Of a DNA stretch of 64,000 nucleotides, positions 38,640 to 50,518 are shown in pieces. The translations under genes were made by a program, and so were the position numbers. The DNA is taken from the NCBI GenBank assembly GCA_977017575.1, contig CDRNVI010000016.1, positions 310,001-374,000 of the forward strand, given 5' to 3'. Source of the DNA: Paramoeba atlantica. Its lineage: Eukaryota; Discosea. Position 1 is the first letter of the stretch, and each line of letters begins with the position of its first letter. The notes under the pieces are model-generated. The model did not search any database, had not been told where the DNA came from, and worked only from the letters and a program-made list of their open reading frames with translations.

Positions 38640-41600
38640 CTTATTTAAGATACAGTTTCTGTACCTTGTTGAATTAATTTTCATCTTTTGTACTAACTGT
38701 TATCACCCCTATAGGGGCATGTCACTCCACACCACTACCTCTGCCCTCCAGGCGCAAGGCGACCTCCCTCGAGGATCTGCTGGCGCAAAACCTTCACGCA
38801 AGCATACCTTCAACTTCACACAAAAAAGTGCGATTTCTGTAAAAATAAGACACTCAACTTCCACATCATGGCTCTATTTCCCTGACATCCACGCGGCGGC
38901 TTGTTTTCTAACCAAGAAGAGGCACTTCAATGCCGAAATTTCAGCGGAACTTTCCTTAGCACGAACCCTTGAAACAGGAGCAAAGCGGTCTGATGGTATA
39001 TTATTAGAAAAATGCACTTTACAAGACTTAATGAACGAGGAAGCATGCGAACATTTCGTATTCCGCGAAATTGCACCGCCACACAGGATATTCCGGCACA
39101 CTAGCTGGGCGACAGCACACGCAGACGCATCTCTACAGCTCGATAAACAGTACTCTTGTCCTGGAACCCTTGGACGCGCCATCAAGAAGAAACTGGCTGG
39201 GAACAACATCTCGGGACTTGCGGCGTTCGACCTAATCCACGTCCACACTAAGGAAGTACACGATGAAGGCTCTTGGGAAAGAACTAGGATTGAGTACGGC
39301 GAACCTTTCCTGATCCGGAAGCACAACCAGGCGGCGGCACAAGGAACGCGGACAGTGCGGGAACAACCTTGTGCCCACCGCTGCTTGAATAAACGCACCT
39401 GTCTCCACCCGTGTTGCAAAGCTGGGATGGAACCCGAGCTCACCAACAATCGTCCAGAGGAACCGGGTGGCCACGCACCAAACAGAAGTCATCCGCTGCC
39501 TCGTCCAACGGACGAACCAACCCCCAACCACGAAGCTCGACCCGGCCGTACTCAACCGTGTGCTCATCGATGTTTGAACAAGCGCATATGCCCCCACCAA
39601 TGTTGCAAGATCAGTATTGACCCCGAACCTATCGACCACCCCTCACCTCACCCAGATATGCAGAGAGCAGATAGTGCAATCCAAAAGTCTGATGCCAGGC
39701 CTGATGCTACACCATGGCTTCGAGATGAACAAACGTCTAGCACATGCGCGACACCTCGACGATCATGTAAACACATTTGCCAAAACAAGCAACAATGTAA
39801 GCACATGTGTTGCAAGATTGGGGCAAAGATCGACCCTAGAAGACTTGAATCCCTAAACGAAGAAACAACAGTAATTGCCACCCCTCCCTCACCCGCCCCA
39901 CGCACTCAGACACCGCCAGACAGAAATCTGCATCACATAACAACGTCGGAAGAACAAGAACTCTCGCGCAGGCCCTGCAAGCACGTATGCCGCAACAATG
40001 CCAAATGCAAACACCAATGTTGTAAGGAGGGAGTACTCAGCCGCCCTCAGGACGCTCGGCAGGAACCCACCCTCTGGAGCCTACGCAACCTCTTCTCGTG
40101 GAATCTGTCTAACAACGAGACAAACGGACAAGCACCTGCTGGTCACAGCGAAAGATCCGTAGCTTCTGAGCCCCAAAGGCAGGTAGAAACCAAAATAGGC
40201 GCCGCACGGAGTTCACCACGAGATCAGCGCCACGAAAGGCGCTCCACAAATACCTCCGAAGAAACCCGCATCAATCAGTCTCCACGACAACCAGCACATC
40301 CACCGGTGAACAACCTAACCTCGGAACCGGCGCCAACCTCCGGAATTGAAAGTAACACACAGACGCTTACCCAGACTCTCCCACCGCGGGGCGGACCACG
40401 GCAGACCCACGGGCCGAATGACAGCACGATCCTGAACTCACAGAGGAATAGATCTCGAAATGAAAACGTATTAGACCCCGAGACGGCTGAATACTTGTTA
40501 AGCACCACGCGTGCGATCGAAGGAGGTCGGGTCATGATAAGCCTCTCACAGGACCAATGGCAGCTGGCAATAAAGAAGGCCATGGATAGATGTAAAAAGT
40601 ACTTAAAGCCTGCATCAACCCCGAGCGAAGTCCTACTACATGCCGAATTACTGACAGCTTGCATGGCGGTCTCGGTTTATGAAGTTGTACGGGAACTTGA
40701 CTCCACCAAAGGGTTCAAATTGCGCTCGAAAATTGGCCATGCGAAACGCCCCACACGACCCCTTAGCTATGACCGCTCTGCGAAGCAACTAGCAGGACAC
40801 ATCCGTCAACTGAAACGTACTCTTTCCTTTACCCACGGACGCTCAGAAAGGGACCGCTTGATCGGCAACATAAAAGAAGCGACCAAAGCGCACAAGCTGT
40901 ACACGGAAGAAGCGAAACTAGTCAAGCAAGAACGAGAGAAACGCTGGATGATGGACAGGTTCCAAAGAAATCCTTGGACAGCAGCCGGAGAGTGTCTTGA
41001 CAAGAACGAGCAACTGGTAAATCAGCCGGCAAACTTTCCAGACTGCTCGCAAGCAGCTATCGAAACATTTTTCCAAGAATCGTTAAGCACGGACACGGAA
41101 GATCATAGTCTACCTCCAACAAACCTCCTTGGCCTGGATCTAGAGAATGCAATGGAATGGGAAGCAGTCGACGTACCAACCATAGCAGCGGCAATCTCCT
41201 CGAAACGCCCCTCGGCTGCCCCAGGCTCCGATACCGTGGGAAACGCATTTCTCCGACGCTGCGAAGAGCTCTACCCGTTCATCGCGCAAGTCTTCAATGA
41301 CATACTGAAGCATTCGGTCAGCCCTCCCTATTGGAAACAGGCCGTCACCCGACTCATCCATAAAGGCGGAGCTCCCAACCAATTGTCCAACTGGAGACCC
41401 ATCAGGCTAACGAGCTGCCTTGGTAAGTTACTCCACTCTATTATTGGCCACAGAATCTTGAGCCATGCTGTGACGACAGGAATAATTGACACAACCATAC
41501 AAAAAGGATTTTTGCCAAACGCAAATGGAACTATCGAGCATACCCAGTCACTCTGTGAACTATTGGACTTTCAACGACAGCATAAACGACAATACTGCCT

Positions 41601-43340
41601 TGGTCAATTTGACTTAAAGAACGCGTTTGGTTCTCTCCCGCACTCCATTCTCTTTCAAGTCCTAACGTGGGCAAAGGTATCACCTCAAATCATCGCGTAC
41701 ATCCGCTCCCTATACCATGATGCGACTATCCGGATCAAATGTTCGGAAGGGCTGACCAAACACATCCCCGTCAAACGAGGTGTTCTCCAGGGCGACACAC
41801 TATCCCCCGTACTATTCAATCTCGCCATGGAAGTGGTTCTACGATATCTCCGATCGAGCTTCCCTAGCTATGGTATTAAATGGGGCAACCAAGAGTCGTT
41901 CTTAAAAGCCTTTGCAGACGATCTGGCTATCATCACGAACTCGGCTGAAGAAATGCAACACGTGACGAACGCCCTGGTGAACATGCTTTCCAGGTTAGGC
42001 ATGCGCCTTAACGTACCGAAATGTCGTCTCCAACACATGTCTGTAGCAGAAGGCGGATATAAGACCCACAGACCCCGTATCTTGGCATACGGTGAGAGTA
42101 TTCCCAACGTTTGCGACAAAGGAAGTCAGTTCCTAGGTATGACACTCGCGCCGGGGGCCCAACAAGGGAAAGTACTGTTCAAAAGTCTACGAGCGAAGTT
42201 CTGTACTCTGAACGCGGCTGGGCTCTCACCAGCCTGTCTAAGCTTTGGTTACTCTGCACAGGCACAGCAGTTGAACAGATGAAAAAATCCCGTGATCCAG
42301 CAGTGCAACAAGCGCTGAGATATCGCATCCGTCGTGAACACGACAAACGTTCTTCCGGACAAGTGCGACCAGTCGTCGAGTTGTACGACCGCAGTGGAAA
42401 TCACGCATCGACACCGCAGTACATTGAACATGAATACGAAAGACATCTTTCAGAAGCTGTGCAGCGTCGAGCACCAATCGCGGGGCAGTGGTTTCGCATG
42501 GCTACAGAAGACGACCTCGCGAAAGACTTCGCTGCTGCTCTGTACAATATTAAAAGTACGTCGCTCTCCAGATTTGCTTCATCTGTTCTGACACAGACAC
42601 CGCTTCCGACCTGATCCGCCTTACACCGCTGGGGCCTCAGTTCCCACACGAACCGTAAATGCCCCATTTGCACAGAAGACGTACAAACTGTGCGCCACGT
42701 TCTAACAGGCTGCAAGGCCGCCCTGCAACAGGGGCGGTATACCTTCCGTCACAACCTCATTCTACACGCCCTTGCAGATGCTATTCGACAATCCCCCGAA
42801 ACCGCACAGTGTCACTTTGACCTCGCTCACCATCAGAATCCGCAAACCTGGCTGAGCGGGCAAGAAACGTCCCTCCGACCTGATGGATGGGTCCAACTTA
42901 AGAACGGTTCTGAGTTCATACTCGAACTGACATCTCCGTGGGAGGAAAACTTTATCTCCGCACACGAACGGAAGATGCATAAGTATGGACATATGTATCT
43001 ACAAAGGAAAATGTCGAACCCCGCCACATTTCTCCTGGCCATTGAAGTAGGAGCCAGGGGAAAGCTCAACAGCTCAACTCGAGCACTGAACTCCCTTTTT
43101 GGTGGAAACAAGGCCACCGCCTCGCGATGTCGGCAGCATATGGTAACAAGAGCCCTTAGTGGGAGTTTCAAAAATTTTAATAATCGCGACATTGAGCAGT
43201 GGAGTGAGGGCACGTGCTGGTGAAGAGTTTTAAAAACCTAGGAGAAACTCGTTTTGTGCGAGGATTGCGTGCTAGTCATGCATCTTCTAGGTATCAATCT
43301 CTGCAGTTAAACTGCATGAATATCAAAAAAAAATCTCTCA
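38640..43340 (+). mobile_element. Best-preserved LINE copy with four CxHxC fingers, RT and restriction-like endonuclease
   Basis: The element begins at ATACAGTTTCTGTACCTTG (38650), has a short leader, a 1,188-codon open frame from 38719, and ends with the hairpin TGCAGTTAAACTGCA (43302-43316) followed by A-rich sequence (to about 43355) that could be its tail. It is flanked by host genes on both sides, with no second element nearby. Damage is limited to a deletion with frame change near 42205 and a TGA at 42612, so it inserted fairly recently. Confidence 0.88.
38719..43223 (+). pseudogene. LINE polyprotein: finger array, reverse transcriptase, CCHC finger, endonuclease
   Basis: From MSLHTTTSAL the first 220 residues match the copy at 21684-26665 (SWLYFPDIHAAACFL, PPHRIFRHTSW). 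Four fingers follow: CAHRCLNKRTCLHPCCK, CAHRCLNKRICPHQCCK, CKHICQNKQQCKHMCCK, CKHVCRNNAKCKHQCCK (about 39366-40026). The reverse transcriptase has SSKRPSAAPGSDT, WRPIRLTSCLGKLLH, QFDLKNAFGSLPH, RGVLQGDTLSPVLFNLAME and the catalytic AFADDLAIIT (about 41911). Near 42205 roughly 80 codons present in other copies are missing and the frame changes. After a TGA at 42612 the finger CPICTEDVQTVRHVLTGC and endonuclease LRPDGWVQL, ELTSPWEEN follow to 43223. Confidence 0.85.
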
Positions 43341-43749
43341 AAAAAAGATAGAAAAAATTCTATTAAGTGGAATTAAATAAGTAAAAGGAACAAAACTAAA
43401 TACTATAGTTTACTATCGTTTTGTTCTTTTTTCTTACAGGAGCGATACTTGTTTTACAACGAGACGGCCTTTTTGCTACATTTTTCGTGCACGCTAACCC
43501 ACGCTATCCTAGCGTTTACGGGCACTTCCTCTTAGCGATACTTTTGATGGGATTAACTCTTGCCGCGGATTGGCACTAATTTGTGACCCACCAATGGCTT
43601 TTCTTCACGGAAGCCGGGTAAAGCTAGTGTAGGGGGCGGTGTATGATTTATGCTTATATGAGATGTTTATATGGGTATGTCTCTATGTTTTTATGAGATT
43701 ATTTTCATCTTCTGAGCTCAATTTGACTTTAGTTTCAATTTTTTAGTTG
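43341..43749. other. Intergenic stretch, no gene seen
   Basis: A-rich near the LINE end, then mixed sequence without open frames of note. CAATTTTTTAG lies 4 bases before the next ATG and looks like a 3' splice site. Confidence 0.45.
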
Positions 43750-45888
43750 ATGATAGGAATTGGCGCATTACGACGTACTGGTGGGGTCCTCTTTCGCCTA
43801 AAAATAGAAAAACCGAATTGGTTTCTAAAGGAAACAAGTATGGAGTGTTACGTCGAGAAAGTAAGGCGGAAGCGCCATGAGCTCGAAGGAAAATGGGGAA
43901 AGCATTATATCTCCCATCAACCACTATGGCCTTCGGCTTGGGATATGGAATTCGAAAACACAAACAAACTTGTTCGAGAAAAGCGTGTACTTCATTTGAG
44001 CGACCCGAAAAGACCCACAGTTGCTCTGGCCGATAAACAGCCGAATACTCAAATAGCAAACACGAATCATGATTCCTCGGTTTCAACACGCTCGGAGCCA
44101 TCAGCTCATTTGAGCTTTGTTCCATATCCCAGAATACGTACCGATTCGATCATAACCTCGCAAGTGCCTCTTAAAAGTGAACTAAGTCATGAACAATGGG
44201 GAGAGCTAGGATTCGACCCGGTGTTATGTGACCGATTGGTTTCTTGTATCGGTTCGAAGCCATCCAAAGCACAGGCACGAATTCTTCCAGTTTTACTTAA
44301 TGAGCAGTGTGATATTTTAATAGCTGCCGGTGAAGGCAGTGGTTTGACTTCTGCGCTGCTGGCTTCGATTGTCCATGGCGTACGTTGTGAGGATGAAGGA
44401 CTAAATTTTGTTTTGTGCAGCAGCGTTGAAAGCTGCGAAAAGTTTTACAATCGGTTAATTCATTTCGCAAAACCTTACGGAGGAGCCATAGTGAGCAGGC
44501 ACATAGACAGTAAATCAAATTCATGGGCAAAACTTGCACAATACCGTGAAGACGCTGAACAATATGCAGAGGCATTACTCCGTTCGCGACACGACCCGGT
44601 CGGCCCGATTAGATTGGTTATTACAACTCCTGAGGTGTGGAATGACTTAGAGACTCGTAAGCCAGGTTTGAAATTTAATTCACTGGGCCTCTTGCGGCGC
44701 GTCTATGTTGATGATATCGACAGGCAACTTTGCCTGCCTCCTGAGTATCTTTCGATAAGAGAGATTAAAGAAAGAGATGCCAATCCATCAGCCATAGAAC
44801 TTACACTAGCCTCGATCCACCAGCGACTTTCAGCCCCTACGCGTTCAGCTTGTCAAATTGTGTGTGTAGGCTCTAATGTCTGTACCAAAGCAAAGAAACA
44901 TCTCAAAGAGTTATGTTTGAATCCTTTTAATACAAGATACATGCTTTGCATGGAAAGGATACCTTCTACCATTCGTTTTTCACACGTTTTTCATAGAAGG
45001 AAATCCCGATACTCAACCATAATTGATTTAGCTCAACAAATTAAAATACCTGGAAGAATGTTGATTTGTGTAGCGGATAACGATGATGTGATGGAAGCTC
45101 GATTTAAGCTTCGTAGTGAAGGCATGGCAGCGATGCTTTTGGACGACGTGATATTACCAAACAGTTACGGAAGTATTTCGGAGGAAATGGTGTTAGAGAG
45201 ACATTTCCAAGGGAAACTCCGCATATCTCTAGACTGGCGCTTTCTTATTCTAACGGAAACGCAACTTACATCATTTGGCGGTTTTCCACTTGTGAGTCAC
45301 ATTGTAGTGGCATGCATCCCACACAATCGATATCAGTACCTTCATTTCTTGCGACCGATATTAGGGTGTGGTAAAAGTGCTTGGTGTATTAATATGTGGT
45401 CTACTAAAAGTACCCCCCAAGTAGCGGAGATTCTTGGTGAGTTAGATATCGACATTACGCAGAACGCTGTAGACGGAGATGAGTTGCGTTGTATATCACC
45501 ACAAGAGATGGCCCTTCGTGTGGCACCTCCAGAAAGGTGGGATTTGGATCCTCAGAGAAGCGTAATCGACATGTATTGTTCAGAAGAAGACCCGGTTGCT
45601 CGTGCGAATTCTCAACTTTTTCGTCGGGATGACACTTCCACGTCCTACATTCGCGAAGATTACACTCCTTTGAGTCAGCAAAAAAGAGAGTACAAAAGAG
45701 CTAGAAAACTTTTTAGCTCCGTAGGTACGAATTCTGAGCTTTTACATAGAATGATTGAAGGGGAATTTATTAGACCCGACGACGCTAAGCCCACGAGAAA
45801 ACTTTGGTCGTGGTTGAAAGCAGGTCAGTCAACTAAAGAACGTAGAGCCCAGGAATATGATGCTGAAAAGCGAACAGGTCTTTTCTAG
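43750..45888 (+). CDS. Degenerate DEAD-box-like protein, 712 aa
   Basis: The region from about residue 150 follows a DEAD-box helicase core. There is a Q-motif-like LGFDPVLCDRLVSCIGSKPSKAQ, then motif I as AAGEGSGLT (192-200) where the consensus is AxTGSGKT, so the ATP-binding Lys is missing. Motif Ib is VITTPEVW, motif II is VDDID (320-324) in place of DEAD, and motif III is CVGSNV in place of SAT. The second RecA-like half starts near SRYSTIIDLAQQIKIPGRML but lacks a clear HRxGRxGR. The first 30 residues (MIGIGALRRTGGVLFRLKIE) are basic and fit an organellar presequence. It is probably a catalytically inactive helicase-fold scaffold, perhaps in mitochondrial RNA or ribosome biology; this last point is inference. 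Confidence 0.7.
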   Translation: MIGIGALRRTGGVLFRLKIEKPNWFLKETSMECYVEKVRRKRHELEGKWGKHYISHQPLWPSAWDMEFENTNKLVREKRVLHLSDPKRPTVALADKQPNTQIANTNHDSSVSTRSEPSAHLSFVPYPRIRTDSIITSQVPLKSELSHEQWGELGFDPVLCDRLVSCIGSKPSKAQARILPVLLNEQCDILIAAGEGSGLTSALLASIVHGVRCEDEGLNFVLCSSVESCEKFYNRLIHFAKPYGGAIVSRHIDSKSNSWAKLAQYREDAEQYAEALLRSRHDPVGPIRLVITTPEVWNDLETRKPGLKFNSLGLLRRVYVDDIDRQLCLPPEYLSIREIKERDANPSAIELTLASIHQRLSAPTRSACQIVCVGSNVCTKAKKHLKELCLNPFNTRYMLCMERIPSTIRFSHVFHRRKSRYSTIIDLAQQIKIPGRMLICVADNDDVMEARFKLRSEGMAAMLLDDVILPNSYGSISEEMVLERHFQGKLRISLDWRFLILTETQLTSFGGFPLVSHIVVACIPHNRYQYLHFLRPILGCGKSAWCINMWSTKSTPQVAEILGELDIDITQNAVDGDELRCISPQEMALRVAPPERWDLDPQRSVIDMYCSEEDPVARANSQLFRRDDTSTSYIREDYTPLSQQKREYKRARKLFSSVGTNSELLHRMIEGEFIRPDDAKPTRKLWSWLKAGQSTKERRAQEYDAEKRTGLF

Positions 45889-46688
45889 AAAACATTTTGC
45901 TCTGAAGTATCCTGTAGCCTATGTAAACCCCTGGCCAAAATGAGGCACCCCCCTCTAAAAATTCGATGCTTTGCTTGTTTGAGCTAATTTCAATGGCATT
46001 TTGCAGATCTCAGTTCGGGATTTATGTCCTCCCACACTTGGTCACTAGTCCTATAGCTATTTATAAAGTGGAAACTATTTACCACTTTTTTACCTTTTCG
46101 CCACCTAGTTCGACGCAGGCCTTCAGTCTACGATCAAAACTTAAGATGGTATCATTTATCATCTCAGTCGGTAAAGAACTCCACGTGTTTAGAATACACC
46201 TTTGCAGTTCGGAAACTGTAGATGGTAGCTTTTCATTTACGTCTTGTTGTACCATTGACCATATGTTTTCAATGGGAGAAAGATCGGGAGAATTTGGGGG
46301 CCAATTTTTTAGTAGATTAATTTTTCGTTTGTTCAGGTAATTTATGGTGGCCTTGGCCGTATGAGCGGTGGCACCATCTTGTTGAAATATTCTTTTGCGG
46401 GGGAAATAAACATGTTTTAGTGTGTCTATGTATGTTTCGTGGATAATAGAGGTCCTGCTGGATAAAATTTTTAAGCATCTCCACTTAATTCCTATAGCAC
46501 CCCACACCTGACACTTAGGCGCCCAGCGCACCTTTAGTCTCTTTGCAGGGGTCTCTCCTTTTTTTACCCACATTTTCATTCGATTATCGTTTGTATCAAA
46601 CACCTTCTCATCTGAGAATATCAATTTCGATGTGTCCTCTTTGTAATTTAAAGAAAACTGTACGCGTTTTTCTTTTTGTACAGCCATA

Positions 46689-49600
46689 CCCTGGTGGGTA
46701 ATAGGTGGTAATTTACCACCTATTACCACCTATTACCACATTTTACCGGCTACTCCAGCATAGAAAAATATTCCCTATGAATTCGATACATAGTTCAAGA
46801 AATGTCTTTAAACAACAATGCATATGCTATGCGACGTAATTACTGGTCTGTTCTACACGCTATGACATTTTCTTTGTTCTTTAGACTGCTGTTTAACATT
46901 ATTTTATTCCTCCGAGAAATTCTAATTGATGAGAGGACGACCGCCCGTCGCAAACATACCAGTACGCATTCCGAGGCCTCCCCATCGGCCATCCGCAATC
47001 CCTCATAACCAAATTAATAAAATTTCTTCCACCTCGCAAGGGAATGGACCCCCTTCTATGTACTCTCCTGGCAGCCGGAACTCCCACGATGACACCCTAT
47101 CTCAACATACCAGTCATACCCCGGAGCCTGTACAAGATACGGTCGATGGCACAGTTTGTCGGAGCTCTCGGAGCAAAACAGATCAGCTGAATTCTGCAGA
47201 TTTACCGCCGAAGAAAAGCAGAACTCGGTCAAAATCCAAAGAACTTTCCGATGCAGTTGCTCAACGCATTGTAGAAGGGTCAGCTAGCTCAGCCTCTCAA
47301 TTCTCCAGGAATCCCCGCTGAACACTGCACTTAAGAAGAAGGACCGGCGTTCAGGAAACGTGGAGGATCCGCTGAAGTATGGAGACCTATCCACCTTTTT
47401 CTACTATGAGTTATGCTCTTTCAAGCCAAACGGGAGTTTTCCTTCAAAGCTGTGCATTAAGGAAATGGAGCATAGACAAGGGTCGGCATCCTTCTTGAAA
47501 GACTCCGCAAATCAAAGACGACATGCGGTGTGTCGCTCGTGTGGCATTACCCTTCACAGTAGGTGTAAGCAAACATACTACACCCACAAAAATGAGTCTT
47601 GCAAAGCACTGAAGAAACAACGAAAAGGAGGCGCCCATGAATCGCCAAAAACGAACCTCACGGCTCAAACGTTTCTTTCGAAAGCATTGCCGTGCCTCGG
47701 AGCACAGGCAAATTTATCGACCGAGGGCCTTCTCAAGTTCGTAAGTGCATACGAAGGAGCACGCCCTGACATTTCCCCGGACCAAATTATTTCGAAGCTA
47801 CCGTGCGCCAAAAAATTCCACCTCTCCGAGAAAGGCTTGACTACCGAAATATGGGAGCTAGTCCACAAGACGGTTTCTGAAAGCGCCTTCTTTGGTATAG
47901 CTGTGGACGGAGGGATCGACAACGTGAAGCATCAAAACATATTAGTCAGTGTTTTGTACGCAGGAGCCAATTCGTTTGTTCTGCCTCCAATCTATCACAA
48001 ACGTTTCAAAGCGTTTAATGGGATTGAGATGGCGAAATCTATCGTTAGTATGCTTCGCAGCGGCCTAGGTGACGGAGTTCAAAAGCTTCGTTACTTCATG
48101 GTCGATGGGTGCGGCGTGAATCACGTTGCACGACTGGCCACGGAGCGTGAACTTCGTGATATTTATGATCGAATATCTCCTGTCGGGACTGAGGATGTCA
48201 CAAACGTGTGTAATGGGATTCGCATGGCTGTACCGTGCGTGAAAGAAGTATCGTGCTTCGGACACATTCTCAACCTAATTGCCAAAAAACCTAATTGCCA
48301 GAGATACTATGGTACCGTATCAATCATTACCCGTTATGTGTCTCAGAGATGCATTTGCGCATATTTTCTGGTCAGGAGGAAAACCGAGTGCAAAGAAAGG
48401 TAAGTATATGGGACGTGCGATCGAAGAAATCTTGTGTTCCGTGGATGAAGAAACCCGTGATGCTGTGCAACTGTTCTCTCAATGGTACCAAATTCTGGGG
48501 GATATCAATGTGCCCGATGAATTCCGTTCATCTCAAGTCAATGATCTTTGCAGCGCTCTTGAAATTATTAAAAATGTATGTGTAGAGCCTGTGCAGTCTC
48601 TTCTTGTGACGTTACGCGGGAATGGTACCTTTGAGGAAAAGCACTTTGAACTAGTAGAAAAAGGCCCGTTGATCATGGAAGCTGTGGAACGCACGAAGCG
48701 AATAAATAAATTACCTGCCCCTAAATTGGGTGGAGCTACCAGATGGTGTACCGGCCGCTTCGAAAGTTTGCAGTACATTGCAGAAAATCTCCCAACCATT
48801 ACTCGGTTTGTATATGATGAAGTTACTTCGGGAAATGCGTCGGATTCTATCAAGAAATGTGCGGAAATTATAAAAGAAAGCGACCCCCAAGATTTGATGG
48901 GACAAGCACGCGAAATATTAAAACAGTTAGATGTTGTCCACAAGTCGTTGAAACAGTTGTCAGATATGCCTAATGAGCCCATGGCGTTGGTCCCGTATCC
49001 AATTTTACAGCGATTGAAGTCTGAAAGTGAGAAAGAAACTGCTAATCCTGAGTTAATAAATTCCCTACAGAAGCATAAACAGCGACTTGAAAATAAAGCA
49101 TACATGTATTATTGGTGCGCAGTAATGAGTTTTTCTCCATTGCACATTTTTTTGAGAAGGAAGCATCCGACAGCACAATACCCCGTCATTAGCGTTGATG
49201 TGGCAAACGACGTTTTTCAGAGTGGAGAACCTCTTTTTCATATTTCAGAAGACGAGTGGAACTCTTATATTAATTGTAAGAACTTTGATTGGCAACCCTC
49301 CGTGCACACCTCCGTATGGAAATGGTGGGAAGATGTCGGAAAAGAAAACTTTCCATCTATATACCAAGCCGCTCGTCACTACTTGTGGGTGCCGCCAATC
49401 GTCACAGCATGTGATTCCCTGCTTTCCATTATGGGATGGAAGTATAACCCGCGTCAAGCCTCCCTTGATAGCGACGTAATCGCCACTCAAATGTTTCTTC
49501 GAGGTAATCTAAATAAATTGACTTATCTTTGTAAAGCTCCAGCCGATACACAGACAAGTGAAGACGGATACAAAAGCGAAGGGAAAGATGAAACAGAATC

Positions 49601-50476
49601 TAGCGAATCGGAGCACGACATATAGTTTGAATTACATTTTCTTTATAAATTATATCCTAAAAAATACCTGAATTCTGCAGCACGTGATCTAACCACGTTT
49701 AGTTTCTCATTATGCTTATATTTTTCAAGATTAGTTATATTGAAGCATACAGTATAGTTATAAAAAGGTAGTTATATGGAATACAATTGGGGGGTAGGCT
49801 TCCGGTGGGCCTAGGGGGTGTACACCAAAAAAAATACAATCAGTTATATTGAACAACAAACAGTATGTAGCTGCATAATATAGTTGAGGTCTTCCATATT
49901 GGTCGTCAAGGGGAAGCATGTGCGCAACAAATTTTACACAAAAGTTTACAATGGTATACTCATTTTGTTTTGGGGTTTTTTCCATGATTTGTGTTATGCT
50001 TCTAGGAAGCATGAGAGCTATACTTTTTCCCCGCACTAACACTTAATTTGAATTTTGTAACGCGCGCTACTTTTCATATTATTCATACACGCCATTGAGG
50101 CTATATTTTTAAACACATCATTAATGCTTTTAAATTAATTTAGAAACTTTCCCTACTTTTCTAAACATGTAGGTATTCATGTACATGAATTTGATTACCT
50201 CCCGGACTCATTTTTCTTGTAACTAGGATCTTCCTCCACGTAAATACTCTGCTCCGTGGTAAACTCTCGCGTTTCTTCGCGATGATGTCCTGTTCGACAC
50301 GCGATTCTACGCGATGGCGTCCGATAACCCCAGACGATCTGTTACCCACACGTTACGTCGACGATTGTGCGTCAAATCTCAGGTAGCTTTTGAATGTGGT
50401 AATTGGGTAATTGAAATGTGGTAATTACCACCTATTACCACACATGTGGTAAATTACCGCATTACCACATCCAGGG
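46689..50476 (+). mobile_element. hAT-type transposon, about 3.8 kb
   Basis: The left end CCCTGGTGGGTAATAGGTGG and the right end (complement) CCCTGGATGTGGTAATGCGG form imperfect inverted repeats, both followed by GGTAATTTACCAC-type sequence and internal repeats of TGGTAATAGG. The + strand carries a hAT transposase in three frames. No exact 8-bp duplication is evident at the ends. The element lies inside a Tc1-like transposase gene, so it is younger than that element. 49626-50395 shows no gene. Confidence 0.75.
46929..49625 (+). pseudogene. hAT transposase (frameshifted)
   Basis: The first frame (46929-47321) is Pro/Ser-rich with an AT-hook-like RGRPP start. The second (47360-48403) has a Cys/His cluster CRSCGITLHSRC, then the catalytic-type block FFGIAVDGGIDNVKHQ, KLRYFMVDGCGVNHVARL and the hAT motif CFGHILNLIAKK. 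The third (48279-49625) has GGATRWCTGRFESLQYI and the C-terminal dimerisation region WKWWEDVGKENFPSIYQAAR through MGWKYNPRQASLDSD. The change from frame 2 to 3 lies beside a tandem duplication of CTAATTGCCAAAAAAC near 48278-48300. The tail is acidic. The gap between the first two frames may be a frame change or a short intron. Confidence 0.78.
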
Positions 50477-50489
50477 TACACCACATACA

Positions 50490-50518
50490 GGGCTCACCGC
50501 TGTAACAGCGGTGAGCCC
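50490..50518. repeat. Perfect 14-bp hairpin with one-base loop at the hAT border
   Basis: GGGCTCACCGCTGT, A, ACAGCGGTGAGCCC. The arms are exact complements. It begins 13 bases outside the right end of the hAT element, within the Tc1 transposase coding sequence. Confidence 0.9.
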
